From contig NZ_CP063231.1 in NCBI RefSeq assembly GCF_023612255.1, positions 4,086,501-4,150,500 on the forward strand: 64,000 nt of DNA, in the 5' to 3' direction. The translations under genes and the position numbers were made by a program. Shown in pieces: positions 10,001 to 21,380 of the stretch (position 1 is the first letter of the stretch; every line of letters starts with the position of its first letter). The notes under the pieces were generated by a model. The model worked only from the letters and a program-made list of their open reading frames with translations. It was not told the DNA's origin and ran no database searches. The stretch comes from Luteibacter flocculans. GTDB lineage: Bacteria; Pseudomonadota; Gammaproteobacteria; Xanthomonadales; Rhodanobacteraceae.

Positions 10001-10310
10001 TGTGGGAACCGCCATGGCGACGAGGCCAAGGCATCGGTGGGGAGGCACCGGTGGGGAGGCACCGGTGGGAGCCACCCTGGTGGCGATAAGCCCACAAAGC
10101 GGTGTAGCCGTGCGGTGTAGCCGTGAGGCAAGTTCCCATCGCCAGCAGGCTGGCTCCCACCAGCAAGCGGCCATCGCCAGCGGGCTGGTTCCCACCGGCG
10201 AGTTCCCATCGCCACCAGGGTGGCTCCCACCAGCAAGCCCCAGCCCCTCGCCGCCGTGGCTGCCCCCTACAAGAGCGGCGGGGTCCTGTGGGAGCCGCCA
10301 TGGCGGCGAG
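10001..10310. repeat. Cluster of REP-like inverted repeats
   Basis: The 520-bp gap between the porin and kdpC has no convincing gene. Its second half holds at least six copies of a 25-35 base unit near TGGGAGCC(A/G)CC..GG(C/T)GGCGA. Forward copies lie at 10001-10023, 10064-10090 and 10285-10309; inverted copies at 10133-10167, 10170-10202 and 10203-10237; a weaker inverted one near 10248-10281. Each can fold as a small hairpin. Two tandem duplications sit inside: a 14-bp unit at 10035-10062 and a 13-bp unit (CGGTGTAGCCGTG) at 10100-10125. Bases 9824-10000 show only the porin's upstream region. Confidence 0.75.
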
Positions 10311-10343
10311 AAGCTGACGAAGCGATGAGGCCAGATACCCCGA

Positions 10344-10925
10344 TCAACGCGGCGACGCGTCGAGAGCGAGGTTCAGCTCCAGCACGTTGACGCGCGGTTC
10401 GCCGAGGATGCCGAACTGGCGACCGTCGGTATGTGCCGCGATGAGTTCCCGCACCTTCGCGGGCTCGATGCCACGCACGCGCGCCACACGGCTCACCTGA
10501 TACTCCGCCGCAGCAGGGCTGATCTCCGGATCCAGTCCGCTACCCGACGCGGTCACCAGATCCACCGGCACCGGCGCGGTGTTCGACGGATCGGCCTGCT
10601 TCAACGCGTCGATCCGCTGCTTCACCGCGTCGGTAAGAGCGGGATTGGTCGGGCCCAGGTTGGAACCCGACGAACTCGCACCATTGTTCGGGTTCGGCGA
10701 CGTCGCCGACGGGCGGCCCCAGAAGTACTTCGGTTCGGAGAAGGCCTGACCGATCAGCGTCGAGCCGACCGTCTTGCCATCCTTCGCAATGAGGCTGCCA
10801 TTCGCCTTCGCCGGGAACAGCACCTGGGACACGCCCGTCGCCGCCAGAGGGTAGAGGATGCCGGTCAGTACCGTCATAGCGAGGAACAGCACCACGCACT
10901 GCCTGATGAGTCTGCTCATGATCAT
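10344..10925 (-). CDS. kdpC: Potassium-transporting ATPase subunit C
   Basis: 193 aa, close to the family length. One N-terminal membrane helix ([23 protein letters not shown]) is followed by the conserved periplasmic region: [26 protein letters not shown], and [17 protein letters not shown] near the end. It stabilises the KdpFABC complex and assists ATP binding by KdpB. The start could be ATG 10925 or 10919. It lies 4 bp after a TorF-like porin gene rather than directly after kdpB, which is unusual. Confidence 0.95.
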   Translation of the reverse strand: MIMSRLIRQCVVLFLAMTVLTGILYPLAATGVSQVLFPAKANGSLIAKDGKTVGSTLIGQAFSEPKYFWGRPSATSPNPNNGASSSGSNLGPTNPALTDAVKQRIDALKQADPSNTAPVPVDLVTASGSGLDPEISPAAAEYQVSRVARVRGIEPAKVRELIAAHTDGRQFGILGEPRVNVLELNLALDASPR

Positions 10926-10929
10926 GCCT

Positions 10930-11736
10930 TCAGAAGGTGGCCTGGAACATAACGGAGCCGCGCGTCCCGCCGACGTTGCGGGTGTCCGCAGCGCTGACGA
11001 AGCTGGATACGCGGTGATAGAACGCGTCGTCGGTGGCGTGCGTGAGGCTGCCGCTGACCGACCAGTGCGCAGCGAACTGGTACTTGAGGGTGGCGGAGTA
11101 GTCGCTGTAGCTCGCGTCCCGCGCGCCGTTGCTGAGCGGCGTCGCCAGCTTGGCGGTGTAATGGGTGTGTCCCGCATGCAGGGCAAGCGACCACGCATCC
11201 GACAGCGGGAACGCCGCGTCCAACTGCAGGTAACCGGTACCGTGCGTGTTGCCGTCATAGCCTTGCTCCTTGTCGGCAGCGAAGTAATCGGTCAGCGAAT
11301 GGTTGTATTTCAACGTGAACTGGCGCCACGTCAGCGCCGCGTTCGCTTCGAGCGTGTTGAACGAACGCGAGGCGAGACCCGCTTCATCGAGGTTCGCACC
11401 CGGATACACATACCCGTAGAGGCCCACGCGCCAGGACCAATCGGTGTTGATGGAACGGCCGAAGCTGGCGTACAGGTCCAGCTCCATGGAGCCGCCCGGA
11501 TAGCTCTTGTCGCTGATGCTCGATGCCCAGGTGCCCGCAGCGAAGCCGTTCGGGTTCGTGTAATCGGCGCCGCCCTGGATGGCGGGGTGGCCCCAGGTCT
11601 GGGTCAGGCCGCGGAACATATAGTCCGAGACCATCGCCACATTGGCGGTGACCGGCGCGGCGTCCTGCGCCTGCGCGACGGAACCGAGAGTGAGGAAGGA
11701 AACGACCGCGGTGGCGGCCAGCGAAACGATCTTCAT
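10930..11736 (-). CDS. TorF-family putative porin (Gcw_chp type) inside the kdp operon
   Basis: 268 aa with a Sec signal peptide ([20 protein letters not shown]). The mature start [20 protein letters not shown] is the hallmark of the Gcw_chp/TorF family, predicted 12-stranded outer-membrane barrels. Alternating hydrophobic strands continue to a C-terminal Phe (VMFQATF). It is co-directional with kdp, 26 bp after a small ORF and 4 bp before kdpC, so it is probably co-transcribed. A role in letting potassium or another solute cross the outer membrane under low-potassium conditions is inference. Confidence 0.82.
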   Translation of the reverse strand: MKIVSLAATAVVSFLTLGSVAQAQDAAPVTANVAMVSDYMFRGLTQTWGHPAIQGGADYTNPNGFAAGTWASSISDKSYPGGSMELDLYASFGRSINTDWSWRVGLYGYVYPGANLDEAGLASRSFNTLEANAALTWRQFTLKYNHSLTDYFAADKEQGYDGNTHGTGYLQLDAAFPLSDAWSLALHAGHTHYTAKLATPLSNGARDASYSDYSATLKYQFAAHWSVSGSLTHATDDAFYHRVSSFVSAADTRNVGGTRGSVMFQATF

Positions 11737-11762
11737 GGAAGTGCTCTTGAGTGCGGTGCAGT

Positions 11763-11948
11763 TCAGATGCCGGCGTAGCCGCCAAGCGTGTATTCGTCAT
11801 CGAGGCGCTCGGGGGCCGCGACGACGACGTGCGGCTTGATGGGCGTGACGTTGGCCCCGACGTGTTCGGCGTGGGACGCCACCACCCGGACCTCCATGTC
11901 CAGGTCGTCGGTGTCGTCGATGAGTACGGTGAGCTTCATGGAATGCAT
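11763..11948 (-). CDS. Small soluble protein between kdpB and the porin
   Basis: 61 aa, acidic, with no signal peptide or membrane segment. The N-terminal part reads as a beta strand (MKLTVLIDDTDDLDMEVRVVASHAEH), followed by KPHVVVAAPERLDDEYTLGGYAGI. ATG 11948 has a GAGG site about 9 bases upstream and starts 15 bp after kdpB stops, which supports it over the internal ATG at 11939. No family recognised. Its position in the tightly packed kdp operon is the main evidence that it is expressed. Confidence 0.55.
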   Translation of the reverse strand: MHSMKLTVLIDDTDDLDMEVRVVASHAEHVGANVTPIKPHVVVAAPERLDDEYTLGGYAGI

Positions 11949-11963
11949 GGGTGCGACCTCGGG

Positions 11964-14036
<2,073 letters not shown>

Positions 14037-14039
14037 GGA

Positions 14040-15848
14040 TCAGTGCCCCGTAGCGGACATCAGGTACTCGGCGATCGGCCCGAGGGCCAGTGCCGGGAGG
14101 AAGGTAAGCGCGCCGACCACGATGACCACGCTGGTCAGCAGTACGACGAAGAGCGGCGTGTGCGTGGGCAGCGTGCCGGCACTCTCCGGTACGTGGCGCT
14201 TCGCGGCCAGCGATCCCGCCATGGCGAGCATGGCGATGGCGAGCGGATAGCGGGCGAAGTACATGCAGACCGCCAGCAGCACGTTCCAGAAGGGCGTGTT
14301 TGCCGACAGACCGCCGAACGCGCTGCCGTTGTTGTTGGACGCCGAACTCACGGCATAGAGAATCTCGCTGAAGCCGTGGATGCCCGGGTTGGCGACACCT
14401 GCGATACCTGCGGGAGTCATGACCGCAATGGCGGTGCAGATGACCACCAGGGCGCACGGCAGCAGCACGGCGAGACTCGCCATCTTCATTTCATGCGCCT
14501 CGATCTTCTTGCCGAGGTATTCCGGCGTACGACCGACCATCAGACCCGCGATGAACACCGCGACCACGGCGAACGCGAGCATGCCGTACAGACCCGAGCC
14601 CACACCGCCGAAAATCACCTCGCCCAACTGCATGAGCCACATCGGCACCAGGCCGCCCAGCGGGGTCAGCGAATCGTGCATGGCGTTGACTGCACCGCAC
14701 GACGCCGCCGTGGTGATCGCCGCGAACAGGCCCGACGACGCGATACCGAAGCGGGTCTCCTTACCCTCCATGTTGCCGCCGCTTTGCAGCGCACTGGCGT
14801 GAGCGTCGATCGCGAGCCCATGGAGTGCCGGGTTGCCTGCCTGCTCGGCAGCGACGAGACCGATGGTCAGGGGAATGAAGATAACCAGCATCGTCGCCAG
14901 GATCGCCCAGCCCTGCCGGCGGTCGCCGACCATCTTGCCGAACATGTAGCAGAGGCCGCCCGGGATCAGGAAGATCGCCAGCATTTCGATGAAGTTCGAG
15001 AACGGGGTCGGGTTTTCATACGGATGCGCGGAGTTGGCATTGAAGAAGCCGCCGCCGTTGGTACCCAGCATCTTGATCGCGATCTGCGACGCCGCCGGAC
15101 CCATGGGGAGCACCTGCTCCTGCGTGGTGGCCGGGTGCGTGACCGGCTTGCCGGCCGCATCCAGCACGGGATTGCCGTCGGCATCCTTGGTCGGTTCGTC
15201 GTATGCCGTGGCCTGGACCGTCGTCGCATGCTCATACGGACGCACGTTCTGCACGACACCCTGCGAAACGAGCAGCAGCGTGATGAGGAACGAGAGCGGC
15301 AGCAGGATGTACAGCGTCGTGCGCGTCAGATCCACCCAGAAGTTGCCGATCGCCTTCGCGCCGCGACGAGCGAAGCCGCGGATCACGGCAATCAGCACTG
15401 CAATGCCGGTGGCGGCGGAGAGGAAGTTCTGCACCGCAAGGCCAACGGCCTGGGTGAGGTAGCTCATGGTCGATTCGCCGCCGTAGCCCTGCCAGTTGGT
15501 GTTGCTGGCAAAACTCACCGCCGTGTTCATCGCCGAATCCGGCGTGATGGCCGCGAAGTGCTCGGGGTTCAGCGGCAGCCACTGCTGGACGCGCTGCAGT
15601 ACATAGACAGCGAGCATGCCGACCACGTTGAACAGCAGCATGGCGAGGGCGTACTTCTTCCACGACATGTCCTCACCCGGCTCGACGCCTGCGACGCGGT
15701 ATATCAGGCGCTCGAAGCGCGCACCGAAGCGCGTGACGCCGTTCGGCTGCTCGGCAAACACCATCGCCATGTAAGCGCCCATCGGCTTGACGAGCAGCAG
15801 GAGAACGACGAGGTAGACAATGATCTGGAGCCAGTCGTTGCCGCTCAT
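14040..15848 (-). CDS. kdpA: Potassium-transporting ATPase subunit A
   Basis: 602 aa from ATG 15848, which has a GGAG site 8 bases upstream and overlaps the kdpF stop as ATGA; a GTG three codons earlier is less likely. This is the potassium-binding, channel-like subunit. Selectivity-filter-type loops include TNGGGFFNANSAHPYENPT and SSASNNNGSAFGGL. About ten membrane helices cover the length, beginning WLQIIVYLVVLLLLVKPMG. Confidence 0.97.
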   Translation of the reverse strand: MSGNDWLQIIVYLVVLLLLVKPMGAYMAMVFAEQPNGVTRFGARFERLIYRVAGVEPGEDMSWKKYALAMLLFNVVGMLAVYVLQRVQQWLPLNPEHFAAITPDSAMNTAVSFASNTNWQGYGGESTMSYLTQAVGLAVQNFLSAATGIAVLIAVIRGFARRGAKAIGNFWVDLTRTTLYILLPLSFLITLLLVSQGVVQNVRPYEHATTVQATAYDEPTKDADGNPVLDAAGKPVTHPATTQEQVLPMGPAASQIAIKMLGTNGGGFFNANSAHPYENPTPFSNFIEMLAIFLIPGGLCYMFGKMVGDRRQGWAILATMLVIFIPLTIGLVAAEQAGNPALHGLAIDAHASALQSGGNMEGKETRFGIASSGLFAAITTAASCGAVNAMHDSLTPLGGLVPMWLMQLGEVIFGGVGSGLYGMLAFAVVAVFIAGLMVGRTPEYLGKKIEAHEMKMASLAVLLPCALVVICTAIAVMTPAGIAGVANPGIHGFSEILYAVSSASNNNGSAFGGLSANTPFWNVLLAVCMYFARYPLAIAMLAMAGSLAAKRHVPESAGTLPTHTPLFVVLLTSVVIVVGALTFLPALALGPIAEYLMSATGH

Positions 15849-15937
15849 TCGAACCACTCCGGCTTGAGAAGTGCCACGACGAGGTAGCAGACAAGCGCCA
15901 CGGCAATCAGCCCGGCGATGAGATAGGAGATCGTCAT
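15845..15937 (-). CDS. kdpF: Potassium-transporting ATPase small subunit F
   Basis: 30 aa, a single membrane helix ending in the family signature LLKPEWFE. It sits directly before kdpA with an ATGA overlap, exactly where KdpF is expected, and stabilises the KdpABC complex. The RBS is weak. This gene is short enough to be missed by automatic calling. Confidence 0.88.
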   Translation of the reverse strand: MTISYLIAGLIAVALVCYLVVALLKPEWFE

Positions 15938-15947
15938 ATCGACACCC

Positions 15948-16037
15948 TCACCGCCGACCGAGGCGGTCGCAGATCATGAGGAAGCCGATCGTCGCCGCAG
16001 TGAGGACGAGGATCAGGAGGACGTACAGGATTTCCAC
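15948..16037 (-). CDS. Tiny membrane peptide upstream of kdpF
   Basis: A 29-codon frame with a GTG start reads as one membrane helix (EILYVLLILVLTAATIGFLM) followed by a cytoplasmic tail ICDRLGRR. It ends 10 bp before kdpF and has AGGG about 8 bases before the start. From memory, a similar short hydrophobic ORF with a C-E/D-R-L tail often precedes kdpF in proteobacteria, but I cannot check this. It could be a second small Kdp subunit or a leader peptide. Confidence 0.5.
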   Translation of the reverse strand: MEILYVLLILVLTAATIGFLMICDRLGRR

Positions 16038-16115
16038 AGGTTCACCCTAAAGAGGAGCACTGCGGAATTATCGGAGTCGGAAAATATCGTCCGCGTAAGG
16101 CGTTTCGCGGGGGGC

Positions 16116-16137
16116 GTAAATTCCGAGTAAATTTTTT
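16116..16137 (-). promoter_or_regulatory. Tandem TTTAC repeats ahead of the kdp operon
   Basis: Read on the minus strand, TTTAC occurs twice with starts 11 bp apart (TTTACTCGGAATTTAC), one helical turn, after a run of seven A. This lies about 80 bp before the first small ORF of the kdp operon. AT-rich tandem half-sites one turn apart are the usual arrangement for OmpR-family regulators such as KdpE. The assignment is inference; no clear -35/-10 pair could be fixed. Confidence 0.3.
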
Positions 16138-16196
16138 TGCGAGCACCGGCAGCGACGTCGAGTTCGATCGAGATCCGGCGTAGCGCGCGACACGTC

Positions 16197-16550
16197 CCGC
16201 GACCTGCTGCGGCAGCGCTGGAAGACCAGGGTTACCACCACACGCCTGAGGTCGTCGCTGCCATCGAGGCCAAGAACCCACACCTTCGCTGGTCGGAAAT
16301 GGAACTCAGCGACTAGGCCTATCGCTTGCTGAGTTTAGGACGCGCGCGGGAATCGCTGCCCATCTTCCAGCTGATCGTGGATAAGTTTCCGCACAGGGGC
16401 GACGCCGAGGACAGCCTCGCGCGGGGCCATCACGTGCTGGGCGATACCAAAGAGGCGATTCGACATTACCGGCGCGAGCTGACGATTGATCCCTCGGTCG
16501 AAAGCGCGAAACGGCATGTTGAGGGGATGACTCGCCAGGCGGTGAACTGA
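16197..16550 (+). pseudogene. Remnant of a TPR-tailed hydrolase-type gene
   Basis: One frame reads ALEDQGYHHTPEVVAAIEAK, then SEMELSD, an in-frame TAG at 16314-16316, then AYRLLSLGRARESLPIFQLIVD and a TPR ending GDTKEAIRHYRRELTIDPSV. This matches in pattern the C-terminal tail of beta-lactamase- or esterase-like proteins that end in TPR units. The catalytic domain is missing and there is no proper start, so it is a decayed fragment. The frame stays open upstream to about 16150, but similarity is not convincing there. Confidence 0.6.
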
Positions 16551-16712
16551 TCACCAGGCCGAGGGGATGCGGCGTTTGCAGGTGGTGGGGCCCCCAGCTC
16601 TCGTCGATCCTGCCAAGCAGGTCGCATAACGCGGCACGCGTGTAGGATTTGCCCTACATACAAGGACTAACTCCCTTGTTAGGTTCTCCGTCAAATCGGT
16701 AGGGGAATCTCC

Positions 16713-19700
16713 ATGTCGCCAGTGCTAAATCGAGCCGCGCAGCGCGTGGACGTGCGTTCGCGTTCACCATGGCGGAGCGTCTGCAGCTTCATCCTTGTTC
16801 TCTGGGCTGTACTGACGTCTATTTCCGCAACGGCACAGGATCACCTGGTGTGCCCCGGGAATCAGATAAAGATCTATGGCTGGGGTGGCGCTCTATGGGC
16901 AGCGGCAAGTCCGGGATGTCCAGGCGGAGGGGTTTTCGTGTATCCCTCCATGGGCGTATGGGAGACAACCGTGCGGTCCACATGCCTCGCATCTGAGGGA
17001 GCGGCAAACCTCGTGTGGGGAGCTGTCCGTCCCTGCTCCGATCCCGCAGTAGGGGGGTGCGGTGTAGGCACTAAAGGCTTCGCCATGGAGCTATCGTTTG
17101 ACCATCCCATGGGATATCACGCAGACGTCCTTGAGGGGGCGCAGGTGCTTCCTCAGTGCAAGCGCGGATACTACGTGGCGGTACCACTAGCCGACCCCAA
17201 CCCGAAACCTGGCAACCCTTGCGACCGCTGCCAAGCGGAGAAAGGGGCTTCGGCATCGGTCGGCGATCCAGCAGATGCGCTCTCCGGAAACGAATATCAA
17301 GCAAGTACGGACTTCGTTTCTGGCGACGGCCGCTTCTCATTCGAGCGCAGCTACAACAACGGCTCAAACCAGACCACAAGCATAGGCATTCGATGGCAGA
17401 CCGAATATGACGCCCGAATAGAGACCACCTGGAACAGTAGCGACTCGGCCGCATACGCCTCCACCGTCTATGACGCTCCCCAACAGGCTTGCGAAGAGGG
17501 TTGGTTAACAATTGCCGCAGCGGCGAAGGTTGTCTGGCCCGATACAGACGGCGCAACGGCGACCTATCATAGCGATACCACTGCATGCATGCTCTCGTCC
17601 GGCCGGCAGCTCCCCCTTGCCTTCACGGGTAACAGTGCGGACTACGTTGCGCTCGCTAGCAAGGTACCGAACTACATCGGCGGTTATGGGGCAGCGACCG
17701 TTGCCTTGATGACCGCTCGCCGCCCCGACGGTCGACTTTATCGGTTCACTTGTCAGGATGCCGTCTGCGAAGGCGAAAGCAATGCTTCGTTGAAGCTGAT
17801 TCTGCTCGCGACCGCCTATCGGCTGGATCTCGGGAACGGTACTGTCGAGAACTACGACAACGCCGGTCACCTGATCAGCATCGTCGATCGTGACGGATAT
17901 ACGCGGACGATTACATGGGACGGCGAGCACATGGTCAATGTGACCGATTCGTCTGGCCGGTCTATTGCGTTCACCTATAACAATGACCTCGTTTCGGATG
18001 CCGCCTTCCCAGATGGCTCGTCTGCCCATTACACCTATACGAACCGCTACGAACTTCAGTCTGTAACCCGATCGGATGGAACAACCGTTACCTATGGATA
18101 CGACGCAGGTATTACCGCTGGCCTGCTCACGTCCATCACGGACGAACTCGGTAAGTCCTACTTGACGATTCACTACGACGCACAAAATCGCGCAGCGGGC
18201 GACTTTCTCGCCGGTAATGCAAACGCGACATCGATCACCTACCCCGATGCCGACAGCTCGGCCGTAACCGATCGGTTTGGAGCGACGCGCACCTATCGAT
18301 TCACGAGGGTTAATGGCCTTCGTCTCTTATCCAGCATTGATGGTCCGTGGTGCGAGGAGTGTCTCGGATCGAACGTGTCTTATGATGCGAATGGCTATCC
18401 AAGCGCCATCACGGATTTCAAGGGAACCATCAAGAAGACCACCTATGGATCAGATGGACTTCTCAGTCAGCAGATTGAAGCATTCGGTTTGCCAGAAGAA
18501 CGCACCATCCGGATATCGTGGGACACCACCCACCGGGTGCCTCTGACTCGCACGACAAGTGACCATCAGGGCAACATCCTCGAAAAGCACGGCTGGGAAT
18601 ATGACGACGGCGGCAGGGTCACCGCCAGCTGCAAGCTCGATCCCTCGGTAGCGCCCAACTACGTTTGCACCGCCACGGGCGCAACGCCGGCCGGCGTAGC
18701 GCGAACAACCTATACGTACTGCACTGCTGCCGACCAGACTACGTGCCCCAGGGTTGGCCTTCTACTCGCGATCGACGGTCCGCGATCCGACGTTGCAGAC
18801 ACGACTTCGTACATTTATTACATGGACACTGATGAGTCGGGCTGCACGACAAGTGGAGGGTCATGCCATCGCATAGGCGACCTCGCTTCGGAAACACAGG
18901 GCGGTCTGCTCACGACCCATTATCTGTCTTACGACAAGGCGGGGAGACTAACTCGACTGAGAGAACCATCGGGTGTCATCAAGGACTACGGATACAATGC
19001 ACGTGGCCAACTCGCAAGCGTCTCGGTGCGCACTGCAACGAGTGGTCAAGCCAATGCAAACGATGCGGTCACCACTGTCGAATACGACCCCACCGGTACC
19101 GTCCACAAGATAACGGACCCCGACGGCGTAACGACGATCTTCAGCTACGACGACGCCCACCGCCTGACAGACGTAGTGGATACGACTGGCGCCCGAATCC
19201 ACTACACCCTGGATTCCGCGGGAAACCGCATCGGCGAGAAGGTCACTGACAGCGCAGGTACTGTGGCGACCGGGCTGAACCGCACGTTCAACGCCTTGGG
19301 CAAGATCGCCACATTGACGGACGGCCTCGGGCATACGCGATTCTCGGCAACGTTTGCCGATAGCTACGACGGTCAAGGCAATCTTGTACACAGTCAGGAT
19401 GCAATGTCCGTTCAGCACAAGCAGGCGTACGACGGCCTCAATCGTTTGGTAAGCGCGCTTCGCGATTACAACGGAACCAACGTCGCAACCGCCAATACCT
19501 CGACGGTGCTCGCGTTCGATGCGCTCGATCGGGTGAGGGGCGTCACTGATCCTGATGGCTTGCTGACGACCTACGACTTCGACGGCCTTGGCAATCCGAC
19601 CGGCTTGCACAGCCCTGATACGGGCACGACGACGCTCGGCTTCGATTTAGAGGGCAATCCGACCAGTTCAAAAGATGCCGCCAATATCACCACGTCCTCA

Positions 19701-21380
19701 ACTTACGATGCCATTGGCCGCATCCTGGGCACTTCGTATCCAAATTCGTCGTTCGACATTCAGTACAAGTACGACGAAAGCGATGCCGTTACAGCTTGCA
19801 CGGGCAGCTATGGCATCGGGCGGCTGACTCGCATTATCGAGAGCAATGCGTCGCTCACGTATTGCTATGACCAACGAGGCAATGTCGTCACGAAACGCCA
19901 GACTGTCGGCTCGGCGACAACCACAACGCAGTATGTATGGACTCGCGGCGACCGTCTGTCTTCCGTCACAACGTCTAACGGGACCATCATAGCCTACGCT
20001 CGGAACAGCAACGGGCAGGTCGCTGCCGTCACTGCCACACCCAGCGGCGGCACCAATGCAACCATTGCCGACCACATCACCTATCGCCCGTTCGGTCCCG
20101 TCGCCTCTTACGTCCTCGGTAACGGCACGGCGGTGACACGGACATTCGACGCCAACGGTCAGATAAGCGACATCAGCAGCCCCGCGTTCTCATTGCACGT
20201 CCGGCGCGATGCAGCGGGGAACATCGTAGCCATTGGCAACGCGGCTGGCGTGGCGAAGCCCACCGAGACCTACGATTACGACCCGCTGTACCGTCTGATG
20301 AACGTCAAGGATGGTACCGGCGGCCCAATTGAAACCTACACCTACAACAAGACTGGCGACCGTCTATCGAAGGCAGCGCCCGGGCTTCTCACAGGAAGCT
20401 ATAGCTACAAGAGCGGTACGCATCAACTTATAGGCATTGGGACCACGACGCGTGAGGTGGACGCTCGAGGCGACACCACGGCCAACGTCATGGCCGGCAG
20501 CACACTCGGATTCGGTTACAACCAGCGGAACCGTCTGACCGTCGTGCAGAGAGATGGCGTCACGGTGGGAAGCTATGTCTTGAACGGCTTAGGCCAGCGC
20601 GTCATGAAGACCGCAGGAGGCGACACGTACCGCTTTGACTACACCGAGACCAGCCAATTGCTTTCCGAGTCAACCACTGGCACGTCGCGCGACTATGTGT
20701 GGCTCGGCGACCTGCCGATCGGTGTCGTTGATAGGCAAGGCACTACTGTGTCCGTGGCGTACATCGTTGCGGACGCCTTGCAAACGCCTCGCACAGTTAC
20801 CGATGCGGCAGGCTCTACGCTTTGGAAGTGGGACTATGCGAGCAATCCGTTCGGCGAGAAGGGACCTATTTCGACAAGCGGGTATACGCTGAATCTTCGC
20901 TTTCCGGGTCAGTATTTCGATGCGGAGAGTGGACTGAACTACAACGTCAATCGGGACTATGAGTCGGCGACGGGGCGGTATATGCAGAGTGACCCATTGG
21001 GGCTCTACGCCGGCCCTAGCACGTACACATATGTCAGCGACAATCCACTATTACGAAGCGATCCCCTTGGGCTAGCTGACTACTTGGGAAAGTGCGTGGG
21101 CCGATACACTGTGTGCAGTTCGAACCAAACCCCGAATGGCTTTACGCCATGGAACTATGTGAAATTCCGCTTTTGCAAAGGCGTGGTAGACATGGGGATT
21201 ACTACCGGCGACAAAATGTCATCACCCGCGCGCCCCGTCGGCACGATGGATGCCTGTGACACAGAGAGGAAGCTATGTCTCGGAAGCCTCGATACGGAAG
21301 ACCCCTCGGATAACCCCGACGCGGCAAAGTGCTTCGCCGATGAAATAAAGTGTTACTCAAAAAGCGGGAAAGCCAAATGA
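16713..21380 (+). CDS. Secreted Rhs/YD-repeat protein with cysteine-rich C-terminal domain
   Basis: 1555 aa. A signal peptide or anchor (VCSFILVLWAVLTSISATAQ, ending near residue 43) replaces the PAAR domain of type VI Rhs effectors. A DUF6531-like entry follows (GDPADALSGNEYQASTDF), then YD repeats through most of the protein. The Rhs-core end motif is intact (YNVNRDYESATGRYMQSDP, then LRSDPLGL). The last 101 residues (from about base 21075) form a separate tail with seven cysteines that I do not recognise. In polymorphic toxins this position holds the toxin. An AGGGGAA site precedes the ATG. The stop overlaps the next gene as ATGA. Confidence 0.88.
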   Translation: MSPVLNRAAQRVDVRSRSPWRSVCSFILVLWAVLTSISATAQDHLVCPGNQIKIYGWGGALWAAASPGCPGGGVFVYPSMGVWETTVRSTCLASEGAANLVWGAVRPCSDPAVGGCGVGTKGFAMELSFDHPMGYHADVLEGAQVLPQCKRGYYVAVPLADPNPKPGNPCDRCQAEKGASASVGDPADALSGNEYQASTDFVSGDGRFSFERSYNNGSNQTTSIGIRWQTEYDARIETTWNSSDSAAYASTVYDAPQQACEEGWLTIAAAAKVVWPDTDGATATYHSDTTACMLSSGRQLPLAFTGNSADYVALASKVPNYIGGYGAATVALMTARRPDGRLYRFTCQDAVCEGESNASLKLILLATAYRLDLGNGTVENYDNAGHLISIVDRDGYTRTITWDGEHMVNVTDSSGRSIAFTYNNDLVSDAAFPDGSSAHYTYTNRYELQSVTRSDGTTVTYGYDAGITAGLLTSITDELGKSYLTIHYDAQNRAAGDFLAGNANATSITYPDADSSAVTDRFGATRTYRFTRVNGLRLLSSIDGPWCEECLGSNVSYDANGYPSAITDFKGTIKKTTYGSDGLLSQQIEAFGLPEERTIRISWDTTHRVPLTRTTSDHQGNILEKHGWEYDDGGRVTASCKLDPSVAPNYVCTATGATPAGVARTTYTYCTAADQTTCPRVGLLLAIDGPRSDVADTTSYIYYMDTDESGCTTSGGSCHRIGDLASETQGGLLTTHYLSYDKAGRLTRLREPSGVIKDYGYNARGQLASVSVRTATSGQANANDAVTTVEYDPTGTVHKITDPDGVTTIFSYDDAHRLTDVVDTTGARIHYTLDSAGNRIGEKVTDSAGTVATGLNRTFNALGKIATLTDGLGHTRFSATFADSYDGQGNLVHSQDAMSVQHKQAYDGLNRLVSALRDYNGTNVATANTSTVLAFDALDRVRGVTDPDGLLTTYDFDGLGNPTGLHSPDTGTTTLGFDLEGNPTSSKDAANITTSSTYDAIGRILGTSYPNSSFDIQYKYDESDAVTACTGSYGIGRLTRIIESNASLTYCYDQRGNVVTKRQTVGSATTTTQYVWTRGDRLSSVTTSNGTIIAYARNSNGQVAAVTATPSGGTNATIADHITYRPFGPVASYVLGNGTAVTRTFDANGQISDISSPAFSLHVRRDAAGNIVAIGNAAGVAKPTETYDYDPLYRLMNVKDGTGGPIETYTYNKTGDRLSKAAPGLLTGSYSYKSGTHQLIGIGTTTREVDARGDTTANVMAGSTLGFGYNQRNRLTVVQRDGVTVGSYVLNGLGQRVMKTAGGDTYRFDYTETSQLLSESTTGTSRDYVWLGDLPIGVVDRQGTTVSVAYIVADALQTPRTVTDAAGSTLWKWDYASNPFGEKGPISTSGYTLNLRFPGQYFDAESGLNYNVNRDYESATGRYMQSDPLGLYAGPSTYTYVSDNPLLRSDPLGLADYLGKCVGRYTVCSSNQTPNGFTPWNYVKFRFCKGVVDMGITTGDKMSSPARPVGTMDACDTERKLCLGSLDTEDPSDNPDAAKCFADEIKCYSKSGKAK

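Noticed and set aside
10117-10310. Repeats in the porin-kdpC gap as a CRISPR array
   Set aside because: Units are inverted relative to each other, touch without regular spacers and vary in sequence, so they fit REP elements instead.
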